NCBI GenBank assembly: GCA_946405645.1
Contig: CAMJHW010000076.1
Location: forward strand, 1-6,678
Length of the DNA: 6,678 bases
Reading direction: 5' to 3'
DNA from: an uncultured Bacteroidales bacterium
GTDB taxonomy: Bacteria; Bacteroidota; Bacteroidia; Bacteroidales; UBA932
Shown here: piece after piece, positions 1 to 5,335 of the stretch
Position numbering within the stretch: the first letter of the stretch is position 1
Layout: each line of letters begins with the position of its first letter
Notes under the pieces: generated by a model
What the model saw: only the letters and a program-made list of their open reading frames with translations
What the model was told of the DNA's origin: nothing
Databases searched by the model: none
Translations under genes and position numbers: made by a program

Positions 1-585
1 CAATGAGTTACGGTCCTGCACCTCAAGCAGTCCATCAGTATTGGGCCTCGACACGCTGATGGTAAACATATCGACGAAGTCGTACAGAAGCGAGAAAGCT
101 TTCTGGTAGTCGTTGGTAATCTCATCGTCCTTTCGACTGGCCGCATCGTAGGTTATGTTGGCACAAAGAACGCTGTCGGGCCTGCGGGTCTGTATACGGT
201 CGATGGCATAGCGGACGCCTTTATTCCTGGCTTCCACGCGGTTGACAAGAGCCTTTTCCTTCTTGAAACGCAGCATGCGGGGCTTCTGGCCTCCGTCCTG
301 AGGCTCCGGGGAGAGCGATCCAAGCTCGAGGAAACCGAAGCCGAAATTGGCTAACTCATTGAAACGGTCGCCATTTGAGTCGAATCCGGCAGCCAGGCCG
401 ACGGGATTCTGGAAATCCAGGCCGAAAACGTTGCGCTGCAGGGAAGGATCGGAATACCCGTGCGTCATCCGCACCAGGAAACGCCCCGGAAAATACCCGG
501 AAACGCGCACAAGTGACAGATATAGCTTGTGTGCGGTTTCTGGCTTGAAGCAGAATAAGATAGGTCTGATGATCTGTTTGTACAT
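1..585 (-). CDS. pyrD-like: Dihydroorotate dehydrogenase (class 2)-like protein, N-terminal 195 residues, active site altered
   Basis: The reading frame is open from an ATG at 585 to the left edge, so the C-terminal part is missing. The start MYKQIIRPILF and the order of segments match class 2 (membrane-associated, quinone-linked) dihydroorotate dehydrogenases, which oxidise dihydroorotate to orotate with FMN. Recognisable blocks are NPVGLAAGFD (60-69), FGFGFLELGSLSPEPQ (81-96), PRMLRF (102-107) and PNTDGL (181-186). Compared with E. coli PyrD as I recall it, key positions differ: Lys66 is Ser70, the MGFNN segment after Asn111 is VEARN (117-121), NIGKN is NITYD (143-147), Asn172 is Ser177, and the catalytic base Ser175 is Arg180. 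Asn111, Asn139 and Asn177 equivalents are kept. The frame is intact, so this looks like a divergent paralogue rather than a decaying gene. Normal DHOD activity is doubtful; the true function is unknown. It lies 35 nt downstream of the XRE gene, probably co-transcribed, with a possible promoter of its own. Confidence 0.85.
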   Translation of the reverse strand, partial: MYKQIIRPILFCFKPETAHKLYLSLVRVSGYFPGRFLVRMTHGYSDPSLQRNVFGLDFQNPVGLAAGFDSNGDRFNELANFGFGFLELGSLSPEPQDGGQKPRMLRFKKEKALVNRVEARNKGVRYAIDRIQTRRPDSVLCANITYDAASRKDDEITNDYQKAFSLLYDFVDMFTISVSRPNTDGLLEVQDRNSL

Positions 586-606
586 GGGCACGTGCGAATG
601 GACAAA

Positions 607-639
607 CAAATATAACAATTCTACTTCAATTCTTGAAAA
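607..639 (-). promoter_or_regulatory. Candidate Bacteroidetes-type promoter for the PyrD-like gene
   Basis: On the minus strand, TATATTTG (614 to 607) fits the -7 consensus TAnnTTTG. A weak -33-like TTTTC (639 to 635) lies 20 nt upstream. Transcription would start near 600, giving a leader of about 15 nt before the ATG at 585. The element overlaps the last codons and TAG stop of the XRE gene, so the PyrD-like gene could be transcribed separately. The -33 half is imperfect and the region is AT-rich. Confidence 0.4.
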
Positions 640-1073
640 GTATTGTCGTCGTAGAATACGATGATTCTGGTAATGGAGCGCTCCTTTGTCTCCGGTGTGT
701 TTGTCGCGGCTGTGGTGGACAATGGGGCGGAATGACTGCCTTGTTCTTGTGCAACAGGCTCGTTTTCAGGCTCTTGGCTTCCGAAAAGCCCCTCGCCGAA
801 AAGCGTATCGCCAGCAGTTTCTTCGACAGGTTGGACGGAAGTCTGGAGACTGGAAGGGGAGTCTTGCTTGTACATTTTGCCCCGTCCGCTGATGAGCCAT
901 TCGAGATTGAGCTTGGGATAATGCTCGGAAATGCTGCGTATGAAATCATAGCCGGGCTTGTTCCTTCCGGCCAGAACGTGGGAAACGCTGGCGCGCGCGA
1001 CTTCGATCGAATCGGCGAACTGTGCCTGCGAGATATTTTCCGCTGAAAGAAATTGCTGCAATCTGCGATTCAT
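621..1073 (-). CDS. XRE-family helix-turn-helix transcriptional regulator
   Basis: This 150-residue protein begins MNRRLQQFLSAENISQAQ. Residues 1-70 form a Cro/C1-type (XRE) DNA-binding domain; the helix-turn-helix is about 15-37 (SQAQFADSIEVARASVSHVL), followed by AGRNKPGYDFI and a segment ending EWLISGRGKMY (58-68). Residues 71-130 are a low-complexity linker rich in Ser, Thr, Pro, Glu and Gln, probably disordered. The C-terminus RIIVFYDDNTFQEL (136-149) resembles a tail I recall in related Bacteroidales proteins; it may mediate dimerisation or a protein contact, which is inference. I chose the ATG at 1073 over an in-frame ATG at 1136 because domain homology starts there and a promoter motif lies between the two. 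Target genes are unknown; the PyrD-like gene downstream and autoregulation are the obvious candidates. Confidence 0.85.
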   Translation of the reverse strand: MNRRLQQFLSAENISQAQFADSIEVARASVSHVLAGRNKPGYDFIRSISEHYPKLNLEWLISGRGKMYKQDSPSSLQTSVQPVEETAGDTLFGEGLFGSQEPENEPVAQEQGSHSAPLSTTAATNTPETKERSITRIIVFYDDNTFQELK

Positions 1074-1092
1074 ATTTTGAACGGTCTTTTTA

Positions 1093-1124
1093 CAAATGTA
1101 GTAATCTTGTTGGAAAGAAGCAAG
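1093..1124 (-). promoter_or_regulatory. Candidate promoter for the XRE regulator gene
   Basis: Reading the minus strand, CTTG (1124 to 1121) and TACATTTG (1100 to 1093) are separated by 20 nt. This fits the Bacteroidetes sigma-A promoter pattern (TTTG, about 19-21 nt, TAnnTTTG), with one mismatch in the -33 element. Transcription would begin around 1087, leaving a leader of roughly 14 nt before the ATG at 1073. Confidence 0.6.
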
Positions 1125-1188
1125 TGCCAAATGCAATTCACATAATGAAACAGGGTAGGGGATAACCCATGAAATACATAGTAAAACA

Positions 1189-1207
1189 TCTATACTAAAA
1201 GTATAGA
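1189..1207. repeat. Perfect 8-bp inverted repeat, operator-like palindrome
   Basis: TCTATACT and AGTATAGA are exact reverse complements separated by AAA, giving a 19-bp palindrome. No T-tract follows, so it does not look like a terminator. Its size suits a dimeric repressor such as an XRE protein. It lies about 65 bp upstream of the -33 element of the XRE promoter, further than a simple promoter-blocking operator would be. Function is inferred from symmetry only. Confidence 0.45.
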
Positions 1208-1385
1208 CTATAAGATATAAAATACTGGGTATAAGAGCATAATATTGGAAAAAACTATGTATTATAAACCCTTATGAGATTTGACAGGTATGTTTTTACA
1301 ATTCATTTTCAGTCTTTAATCAAACTCGCCCTATGTTACCTTTTGACAATCAGATGCTTTATAAAAAGACAAGTATGCGATAAAT

Positions 1386-1408
1386 TTAACTTATTTTACA
1401 AAAGTTAA
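1386..1408. repeat. 7-bp inverted repeat TTAACTT / AAGTTAA
   Basis: Arms at 1386-1392 and 1402-1408 are exact reverse complements with a 9-nt spacer. Arm centres are 16 bp apart, about one and a half helical turns. It could be a protein-binding dyad or chance in AT-rich sequence. Confidence 0.3.
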
Positions 1409-1420
1409 CCGTTTACATTG

Positions 1421-1487
1421 TGTTACAATTTTGAATTGACAATTTTGGAAATTGAGAAATGTAACATGTAAATTTCTAATTCAAAAT
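1421..1487. repeat. Two interleaved inverted-repeat pairs upstream of queA
   Basis: TGTTACA (1421-1427) is the reverse complement of TGTAACA (1460-1466). ATTTTGAATT (1429-1438) is the reverse complement of AATTCAAAAT (1478-1487). The two pairings cross, so in an RNA they would form a pseudoknot or alternative folds. Both lie upstream of the best queA promoter, however, so they may act only as DNA. The same ATTTTGAATT recurs at 1561-1570, just before the queA start. Confidence 0.35.
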
Positions 1488-1522
1488 CCAACTTTTTGCC
1501 AGATTAAAAGGTTTTCACGTGT

Positions 1523-1554
1523 TTTTCGAATCTCCGATGGAATATGTAACTTTG
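1523..1554 (+). promoter_or_regulatory. queA: Candidate promoter for queA
   Basis: TTTTC (1523-1527), a 19-nt spacer and TAACTTTG (1547-1554) fit the Bacteroidetes -33/-7 pattern; the -7 motif is exact. Transcription would start near 1560, leaving a leader of about 17 nt before the ATG at 1577. No Shine-Dalgarno sequence is visible, as is common in this phylum. Confidence 0.65.
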
Positions 1555-1576
1555 CCGTGAATTTTGAATTCTCACG

Positions 1577-2791
1577 ATGATACCGGTTATCCGTATACAA
1601 GATTTCGATTATCCCCTCCCAGACGAGAGGATCGCTAAATATCCGCTTCCAGAACGCGATGCGTCCAAGCTTCTGCGTTACCGCGACGGTATCGTGGACG
1701 AGTTTGTCTTCAGAGAGCTCCCGGATCTGCTTCCAGCATCTTCCATAATGGTGTTCAACGATACTAAGGTAGTTCCCGCGCGCCTGCATTTCCAGAGACC
1801 GACAGGGGCTCATATCGAGATATTCTGCCTACAGCCGGTCGAGCCTGCCGAATACAGCACTGTATTCACTTCCGTCGGTCGTTGTGTGTGGCGCTGCGTC
1901 ATAGGAAACTCCAAACGCTGGAAGGACGATGTGCTGCGCCTGTACGGGCACGGCACCGATCCCGTAGTCGACAGGATGGACCTCCAGGCCCGTCTGCTCT
2001 CCCGTGAGGGGGAGACGGGCGTAGTCGAGTTTACCTGGAACGACGGTTCTCCATTCTCAGCTGTGCTTGAGGCTTGCGGTTCCGTCCCTATCCCTCCGTA
2101 TCTTAATCGTGAGACTGAGGCCGTCGACCTGGAACGCTATCAGACACTGTATGCGCGTTTCAGGGGGTCCGTGGCAGCGCCCACGGCCGGACTTCATTTC
2201 ACCGAGTCCGTTCTCGATCGCATACGTGCGAAGGGCATTGATTCCGAGACCATTTGCCTGCACGTAGGTGCAGGGACTTTCCTTCCTGTCAAGAGCGAAC
2301 TTGTCTCGGAGCATCCGATGCACAGCGAGCCTTTCGTGGTGAAAAAGTCCTTTATCCGCTCGCTTTGCGAAGGGGACAAAAGCGTCATAGCCGTAGGCAC
2401 GACATCCGTGCGTACGCTTGAGTCGCTGTATTATATAGGTGTTTCCTGCATCGAGACTGGCAGGCCCGCTCCCGTGGAGCAATGGTGCCCTTATACTCGC
2501 GAATATGCCTATTCGCTGCGTGAATCGCTCGAGGCCATCGTAAAGTATCTCGAGGACAACGGCCTGGACGAGTTGAAGGCCGATACCAGGATAATCATAG
2601 TTCCCGGATTCCGCTTCCGCATCGTGGATATGCTGGTGACCAATTTCCATCAGCCCGAGAGTACGCTCATCCTTCTTGTTTCCGCTTTTGTCGGTGGCGA
2701 CTGGAGGACGATCTATGACTATGCTCTCGCACACGGTTTCCGTTTCCTCAGCTACGGAGACAGCTCGCTTCTGTTCAGGGCGCGCTTGTAG
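1577..2791 (+). CDS. queA: tRNA preQ1(34) S-adenosylmethionine ribosyltransferase-isomerase QueA
   Basis: QueA transfers and isomerises the ribosyl part of S-adenosylmethionine onto preQ1 at tRNA position 34, giving epoxyqueuosine, the penultimate step of queuosine synthesis in the cytoplasm. The 404-residue protein carries the family blocks in order: DYPLPDERIAKYPLPERDAS (11-30), VFNDTKVVPARL (59-70), GSVAAPTAGLHFT (197-209), LHVGAGTFLPVKSE (228-241), HPMHSEPF (246-253), VGTTSVRTLES (273-283), VDMLVTNFHQPESTL (350-364) and FRFLSYGDSSLL (388-399). E. coli QueA is about 356 residues. Much of the extra length is an insert at about 284-336, containing EQWCPYTREYAYS, which I recall as usual for Bacteroidetes. 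The ATG start sits directly before the conserved N-terminus and 22 nt after the -7 element. No other queuosine gene is in view, so it appears to be a stand-alone gene. Identification is firm. Confidence 0.97.
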   Translation: MIPVIRIQDFDYPLPDERIAKYPLPERDASKLLRYRDGIVDEFVFRELPDLLPASSIMVFNDTKVVPARLHFQRPTGAHIEIFCLQPVEPAEYSTVFTSVGRCVWRCVIGNSKRWKDDVLRLYGHGTDPVVDRMDLQARLLSREGETGVVEFTWNDGSPFSAVLEACGSVPIPPYLNRETEAVDLERYQTLYARFRGSVAAPTAGLHFTESVLDRIRAKGIDSETICLHVGAGTFLPVKSELVSEHPMHSEPFVVKKSFIRSLCEGDKSVIAVGTTSVRTLESLYYIGVSCIETGRPAPVEQWCPYTREYAYSLRESLEAIVKYLEDNGLDELKADTRIIIVPGFRFRIVDMLVTNFHQPESTLILLVSAFVGGDWRTIYDYALAHGFRFLSYGDSSLLFRARL

Positions 2792-2815
2792 ATTCGTTTT
2801 TTTTGAATAGATTTG
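2785..2815 (+). promoter_or_regulatory. Candidate promoter for the acyltransferase gene
   Basis: CTTG (2785-2788), a 19-nt spacer and TAGATTTG (2808-2815) match the Bacteroidetes pattern with an exact -7 motif. The -33 element overlaps the last codons and stop of queA. The T8 tract at 2797-2804 falls inside the spacer. Transcription would start near 2821, about 16 nt before the chosen ATG at 2837. The downstream gene is therefore probably transcribed on its own, with read-through from queA also possible. Confidence 0.6.
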
Positions 2816-2836
2816 TATTTAATTGTATAATTGAAT

Positions 2837-3994
2837 ATGGAAGACGTTTCCCAGTTCGAAGCCATCTGCCCCTACAGCGACGAAGAAGCTGCCAGGGCTT
2901 TGGCCGAATTGTCCCGCCATCCGGCCGTTCCGCTCATTTCCAAGGCCCTTTTTCCGGAGGAAAAGGCCTCTTTCCTTGCGGACTCGCTGAAGAGCATCCA
3001 TAGCATCGACGAGTTCCAGTCCATCATAATGAGCAAGGCCGTCGACTGGTGCCTCGACCATACCGTGCATAATTTCTCATATGACGGCGTGGCCAACCTC
3101 AATGCCGTCGACGGTAAGTTCCTCATGATGTCCAACCATCGCGACATCATCCTCGACCCGGCCATCACGCAATATGTATTGCATAAGAACGGCATACCCA
3201 TGTCCGAAATATGCGTGGGAGACAATCTCCTGTCGGAGAAGGTCGTCGAGAAGCTGCTCCGTTCCAACCGCATGATCAAGGTCATCCGCGGCATTTCCGC
3301 ACGTGAACTTTACCTCTCATCCCAGCTCCTTTCCAAGTATATAAGGCAGACCATCACCAGCGGCAAGAGCTCGGTGTGGATCGCTCAGCGCCAGGGCCGT
3401 ACCAAGGACGGTATCGACATTACCGAGCAGGGCTTGCTGAAAATGTTCGACATGAGCGGAACGGGGACTTTCGTGGAGAATTTCGAGGAGTTGAACATCG
3501 TTCCTCTGAGCATATCATACGAGTACGAACCCTGCGACTTCCGCAAGGCCCGTGAAATCCTCATTTCCCGTTCGCAGAAGTATGTCAAGGGACCGAAGGA
3601 GGATATGCACAGCATTATGACCGGCATCCGCCAGCAGAAGGGCAATGTCCATCTCAATATCGGCGTCCCGCTGACACATGAAGAGATCGAAGCCGCTTCG
3701 CACTGCGACAAGAACGACCGCTACCAGATGATACGTCACGCAGTCGACATCCGAGTGGTAGAGGGATACCATCTTTGGAAGACCAACTATGTCGCCTATG
3801 ACATAGTGAACGGAACCACCAAGTATTCCGACCATTACGGTCCCGAAGACGTCGAGTCCTTCAAGGCATATACCGAGCACAAGCTCCGCAGGACGGAGCG
3901 CGGGCTCGACAGGGATGAGCTCAGGAAGATATTCCTCGGGATATATGCCAATCCCGTGGCGACCAAGGAAAAATTCAAAGCGGAGCTTGAATAA
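2837..3994 (+). CDS. PlsC/PlsB-superfamily (LPLAT) acyltransferase-like protein with atypical motifs
   Basis: This 385-residue protein resembles glycerolipid acyltransferases, which move acyl groups onto glycerol-3-phosphate, lysophosphatidate or other lipid acceptors at the inner membrane. The block FLMMSNHRDIILDPAI (95-110) is motif I. VWIAQRQGRTKDG (180-192) takes the place of the EGTR/EGGR substrate-binding motif, and IVPLSISYEYEP (221-232) resembles motif IV. Two features are unusual. The family signature is His-x4-Asp, but here the aspartate after His101 is at +6 (Asp107), with another at +2 (Asp103). In the substrate motif a glutamine (Gln186) sits where Glu is usual. No clear transmembrane segment is visible, so membrane contact would be peripheral. 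I preferred the ATG at 2837 to a TTG two codons earlier. The acyl acceptor is unknown. The N-terminal 75 residues and the region after 240 match nothing I recognise. Confidence 0.75.
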   Translation: MEDVSQFEAICPYSDEEAARALAELSRHPAVPLISKALFPEEKASFLADSLKSIHSIDEFQSIIMSKAVDWCLDHTVHNFSYDGVANLNAVDGKFLMMSNHRDIILDPAITQYVLHKNGIPMSEICVGDNLLSEKVVEKLLRSNRMIKVIRGISARELYLSSQLLSKYIRQTITSGKSSVWIAQRQGRTKDGIDITEQGLLKMFDMSGTGTFVENFEELNIVPLSISYEYEPCDFRKAREILISRSQKYVKGPKEDMHSIMTGIRQQKGNVHLNIGVPLTHEEIEAASHCDKNDRYQMIRHAVDIRVVEGYHLWKTNYVAYDIVNGTTKYSDHYGPEDVESFKAYTEHKLRRTERGLDRDELRKIFLGIYANPVATKEKFKAELE

Positions 3995-4007
3995 GCTCCG
4001 CTTTTTC
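3977..4007. terminator. Intrinsic terminator shared by convergent genes, overlapping a stop codon
   Basis: AAAGCGGAGCTT (3977-3988) and AAGCTCCGCTTT (3993-4004) form a perfect 12-bp stem with a 4-nt loop (GAAT), running into a T-rich stretch on the plus strand. The left arm encodes the last residues of the acyltransferase (Lys-Ala-Glu-Leu). Its TAA stop (3992-3994) spans the loop and the start of the right arm. On the minus strand the same hairpin is followed by a T-rich stretch (TTTGAATTTTT), so it can also end the convergent cluster, whose last stop is at 4010-4012. Confidence 0.9.
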
Positions 4008-4009
4008 TG

Positions 4010-5314
4010 TCATTTGGCCAGCCGGCCTCTCTTGAACAGGTTCTTGACTTGTTCCGTGATCTCCTCGGCCGGAAGATCGGGGCTGAGCACCAAGTCGGGT
4101 TCTTTCTCGACATAGCCGCCCTTCTTGGCGGAAATGAGTCCGCCTCCGGTGACGTTCAGCATGACGATGTCGTCCTTGGAGATCTTGCCTTCTTCGAGGG
4201 CCTTGGACACGCTGCAAACAGCGGTGGCTGCGGCGGGCAGGATGTCGTATCCTTCCGCCTTCATGAAACGGACTATCCACTGGACGATTTCGTCATTGGT
4301 GACTGTGAACATGTCGCCGCCAGTGTCTGTGAGGGCGTCGAACAGGCCTCCGGCGAGGCTGTACGGAGGTTTCCTGTTGGAAAGAACCTTGGCGAGGATG
4401 ACTTCCGAGGCGCGCCTTGACTCCTCTGCAGTGATGTCCAGGAGAGTGCGGGAGCCGGCTTTCCAGGTGTCGTGCATCAGAGTGAAGGGGGTGTTCTGGG
4501 ATACGAAGACCTTCATCTTGTTGGTGCCGAAACGGCCGTCCTCGATGAGACGGAGATTGTTCTCCCAGGCGGCGATGGCTCCGGTGCCGCTGCCGACCGC
4601 CTGGAAATAGGCGTCAGGGATGCGGCCGATGGCCTCGACGGCACTGAGCAGCGTAGTGCCCATTCCGTCGCGCCTGGCGACGTTCTTGGCGCCGCCTTCG
4701 GCAAAGAACATGGGATCCGTGCAGATCTTTTCGCCGAGGGCGATGGCGTCGAAGTAGTCGGAGCCGCGTGGAGCGGCGACGACCTTGACGCAGTCCTTGA
4801 GCTTCTTCGGGAACCACATGTCATGGACATTGTCCACGGGGATGCAGATCACCACCGGAATGTTGTTGTCCGAGCAGACCTTGGCGAATGCACGGGCGGT
4901 ATTGCCTGCGGATTGAACGACCAGTACGCGCTTTTCGCCCTTCGGGATGCGCGCACAGACGGAGAACGCCTCGGTCTCCTTGAAGGAGCAGGTGGTCATG
5001 AGCGCTCCGATCTTGGGATGATAGCCGGAGAAGGTAATGTACAGGTTCTTGAGACCAAGCTCCTTGGCCAGGCCGCGGCTCTTGTAGGTGACTGGAGCGC
5101 AGGAGTTCTTGAGCGTCCGCTTGATGGGCAGCCATTCCGCATAGCGGTACAGGCCGTCGAGATTCTTGCGGGGGGTGAACTGCTTGTTCTCATAGACTGC
5201 CCTCACGAGCGAGGGTGACGGGGCCTGCGGGTCGGCGAGGGTCCACTCGCCGTCCTCGAAGATCCTGCCGGTGCCAACGTTCATCAGTTGGTATTTGGTC
5301 GGTTCAAATCTCAT
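4010..5314 (-). CDS. Cysteate synthase-like PLP enzyme (threonine synthase fold)
   Basis: This 434-residue fold-type II PLP enzyme would easily be labelled threonine synthase. The best match I can recall is the cysteate synthase family, first described in methanogens and common in Bacteroidetes annotations, which makes L-cysteate from phosphoserine and sulfite. Supporting blocks are PVTYKSRGLAKELGLKNLYI (74-93), FSGYHP (95-100), TCSFKETEA (108-116), SAGNT (135-139), NVARRDGMGT (211-220), YFQAVGSGTG (236-245), GGLFDALTDTGG (322-333) and NVTGGG (387-392). Lys112 is the predicted Schiff-base lysine, and GSGTG the phosphate-binding loop. Length is normal for the family. In sulfonolipid-making Bacteroidetes cysteate feeds capnine synthesis; the next enzyme, a cysteate acyltransferase, is not in this window. 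The gene is the last of the minus-strand cluster, 21 nt after the antiporter gene. Confidence is high for the fold and moderate for the substrate. Confidence 0.8.
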   Translation of the reverse strand: MRFEPTKYQLMNVGTGRIFEDGEWTLADPQAPSPSLVRAVYENKQFTPRKNLDGLYRYAEWLPIKRTLKNSCAPVTYKSRGLAKELGLKNLYITFSGYHPKIGALMTTCSFKETEAFSVCARIPKGEKRVLVVQSAGNTARAFAKVCSDNNIPVVICIPVDNVHDMWFPKKLKDCVKVVAAPRGSDYFDAIALGEKICTDPMFFAEGGAKNVARRDGMGTTLLSAVEAIGRIPDAYFQAVGSGTGAIAAWENNLRLIEDGRFGTNKMKVFVSQNTPFTLMHDTWKAGSRTLLDITAEESRRASEVILAKVLSNRKPPYSLAGGLFDALTDTGGDMFTVTNDEIVQWIVRFMKAEGYDILPAAATAVCSVSKALEEGKISKDDIVMLNVTGGGLISAKKGGYVEKEPDLVLSPDLPAEEITEQVKNLFKRGRLAK

Positions 5315-5335
5315 ATGCTTGGATATTGGTTATAG

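Larger units (their letters stand above)
1074..1576. other. AT-rich divergent intergenic region (503 bp)
   Basis: No credible gene, tRNA or other RNA gene is visible here; stops are frequent in all frames. The region is much more AT-rich than the flanking genes. It contains the divergent promoters for the XRE gene (1093-1124) and queA (1523-1554). Between them are several inverted repeats: an 8-bp dyad at 1189-1207, a 7-bp dyad TTAACTT/AAGTTAA at 1386-1408, a spaced 7-bp pair TGTTACA/TGTAACA at 1421-1427 and 1460-1466, and a 10-bp motif ATTTTGAATT present at 1429, inverted at 1478, and again at 1561. Some such repeats are expected by chance in AT-rich DNA. The length is generous for two simple promoters. 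Confidence 0.8.

Noticed and set aside
347..664. 105-codon plus-strand frame across the start of the PyrD-like gene
   Set aside because: It overlaps two well-supported minus-strand genes and resembles no protein family.
1074..1136. Upstream in-frame extension of the XRE protein to an ATG at 1136
   Set aside because: The added 21 residues fall outside the XRE domain, and a good promoter motif (1093-1124) lies within the extension.
1555..1576. preQ1 riboswitch before queA
   Set aside because: The leader from the predicted promoter is too short, and I could not find the preQ1 aptamer pattern in the spacer.
2057..2734. 225-codon open frame on the minus strand inside queA
   Set aside because: It lies entirely antisense to conserved QueA motifs, with no promoter or recognisable domain.
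2797..2804. T8 tract after queA as an intrinsic terminator
   Set aside because: No stable stem precedes it; it sits in the spacer of a plausible promoter instead.
2831..2836. TTG start for the acyltransferase, two codons before the ATG
   Set aside because: ATG is the stronger start codon and there is no ribosome-binding evidence for the TTG.
4472..5218. 248-codon open frame on the plus strand, antisense to the cysteate synthase-like gene
   Set aside because: It is a shadow of a GC-rich gene: no recognisable domain, skewed Gly/Asp/Glu-rich composition, and the opposite frame is a clear, full-length enzyme.
4010..5314. Plain threonine synthase (thrC)
   Set aside because: The fold is shared, but the block pattern fits the cysteate synthase branch better. 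It is kept as the main alternative.
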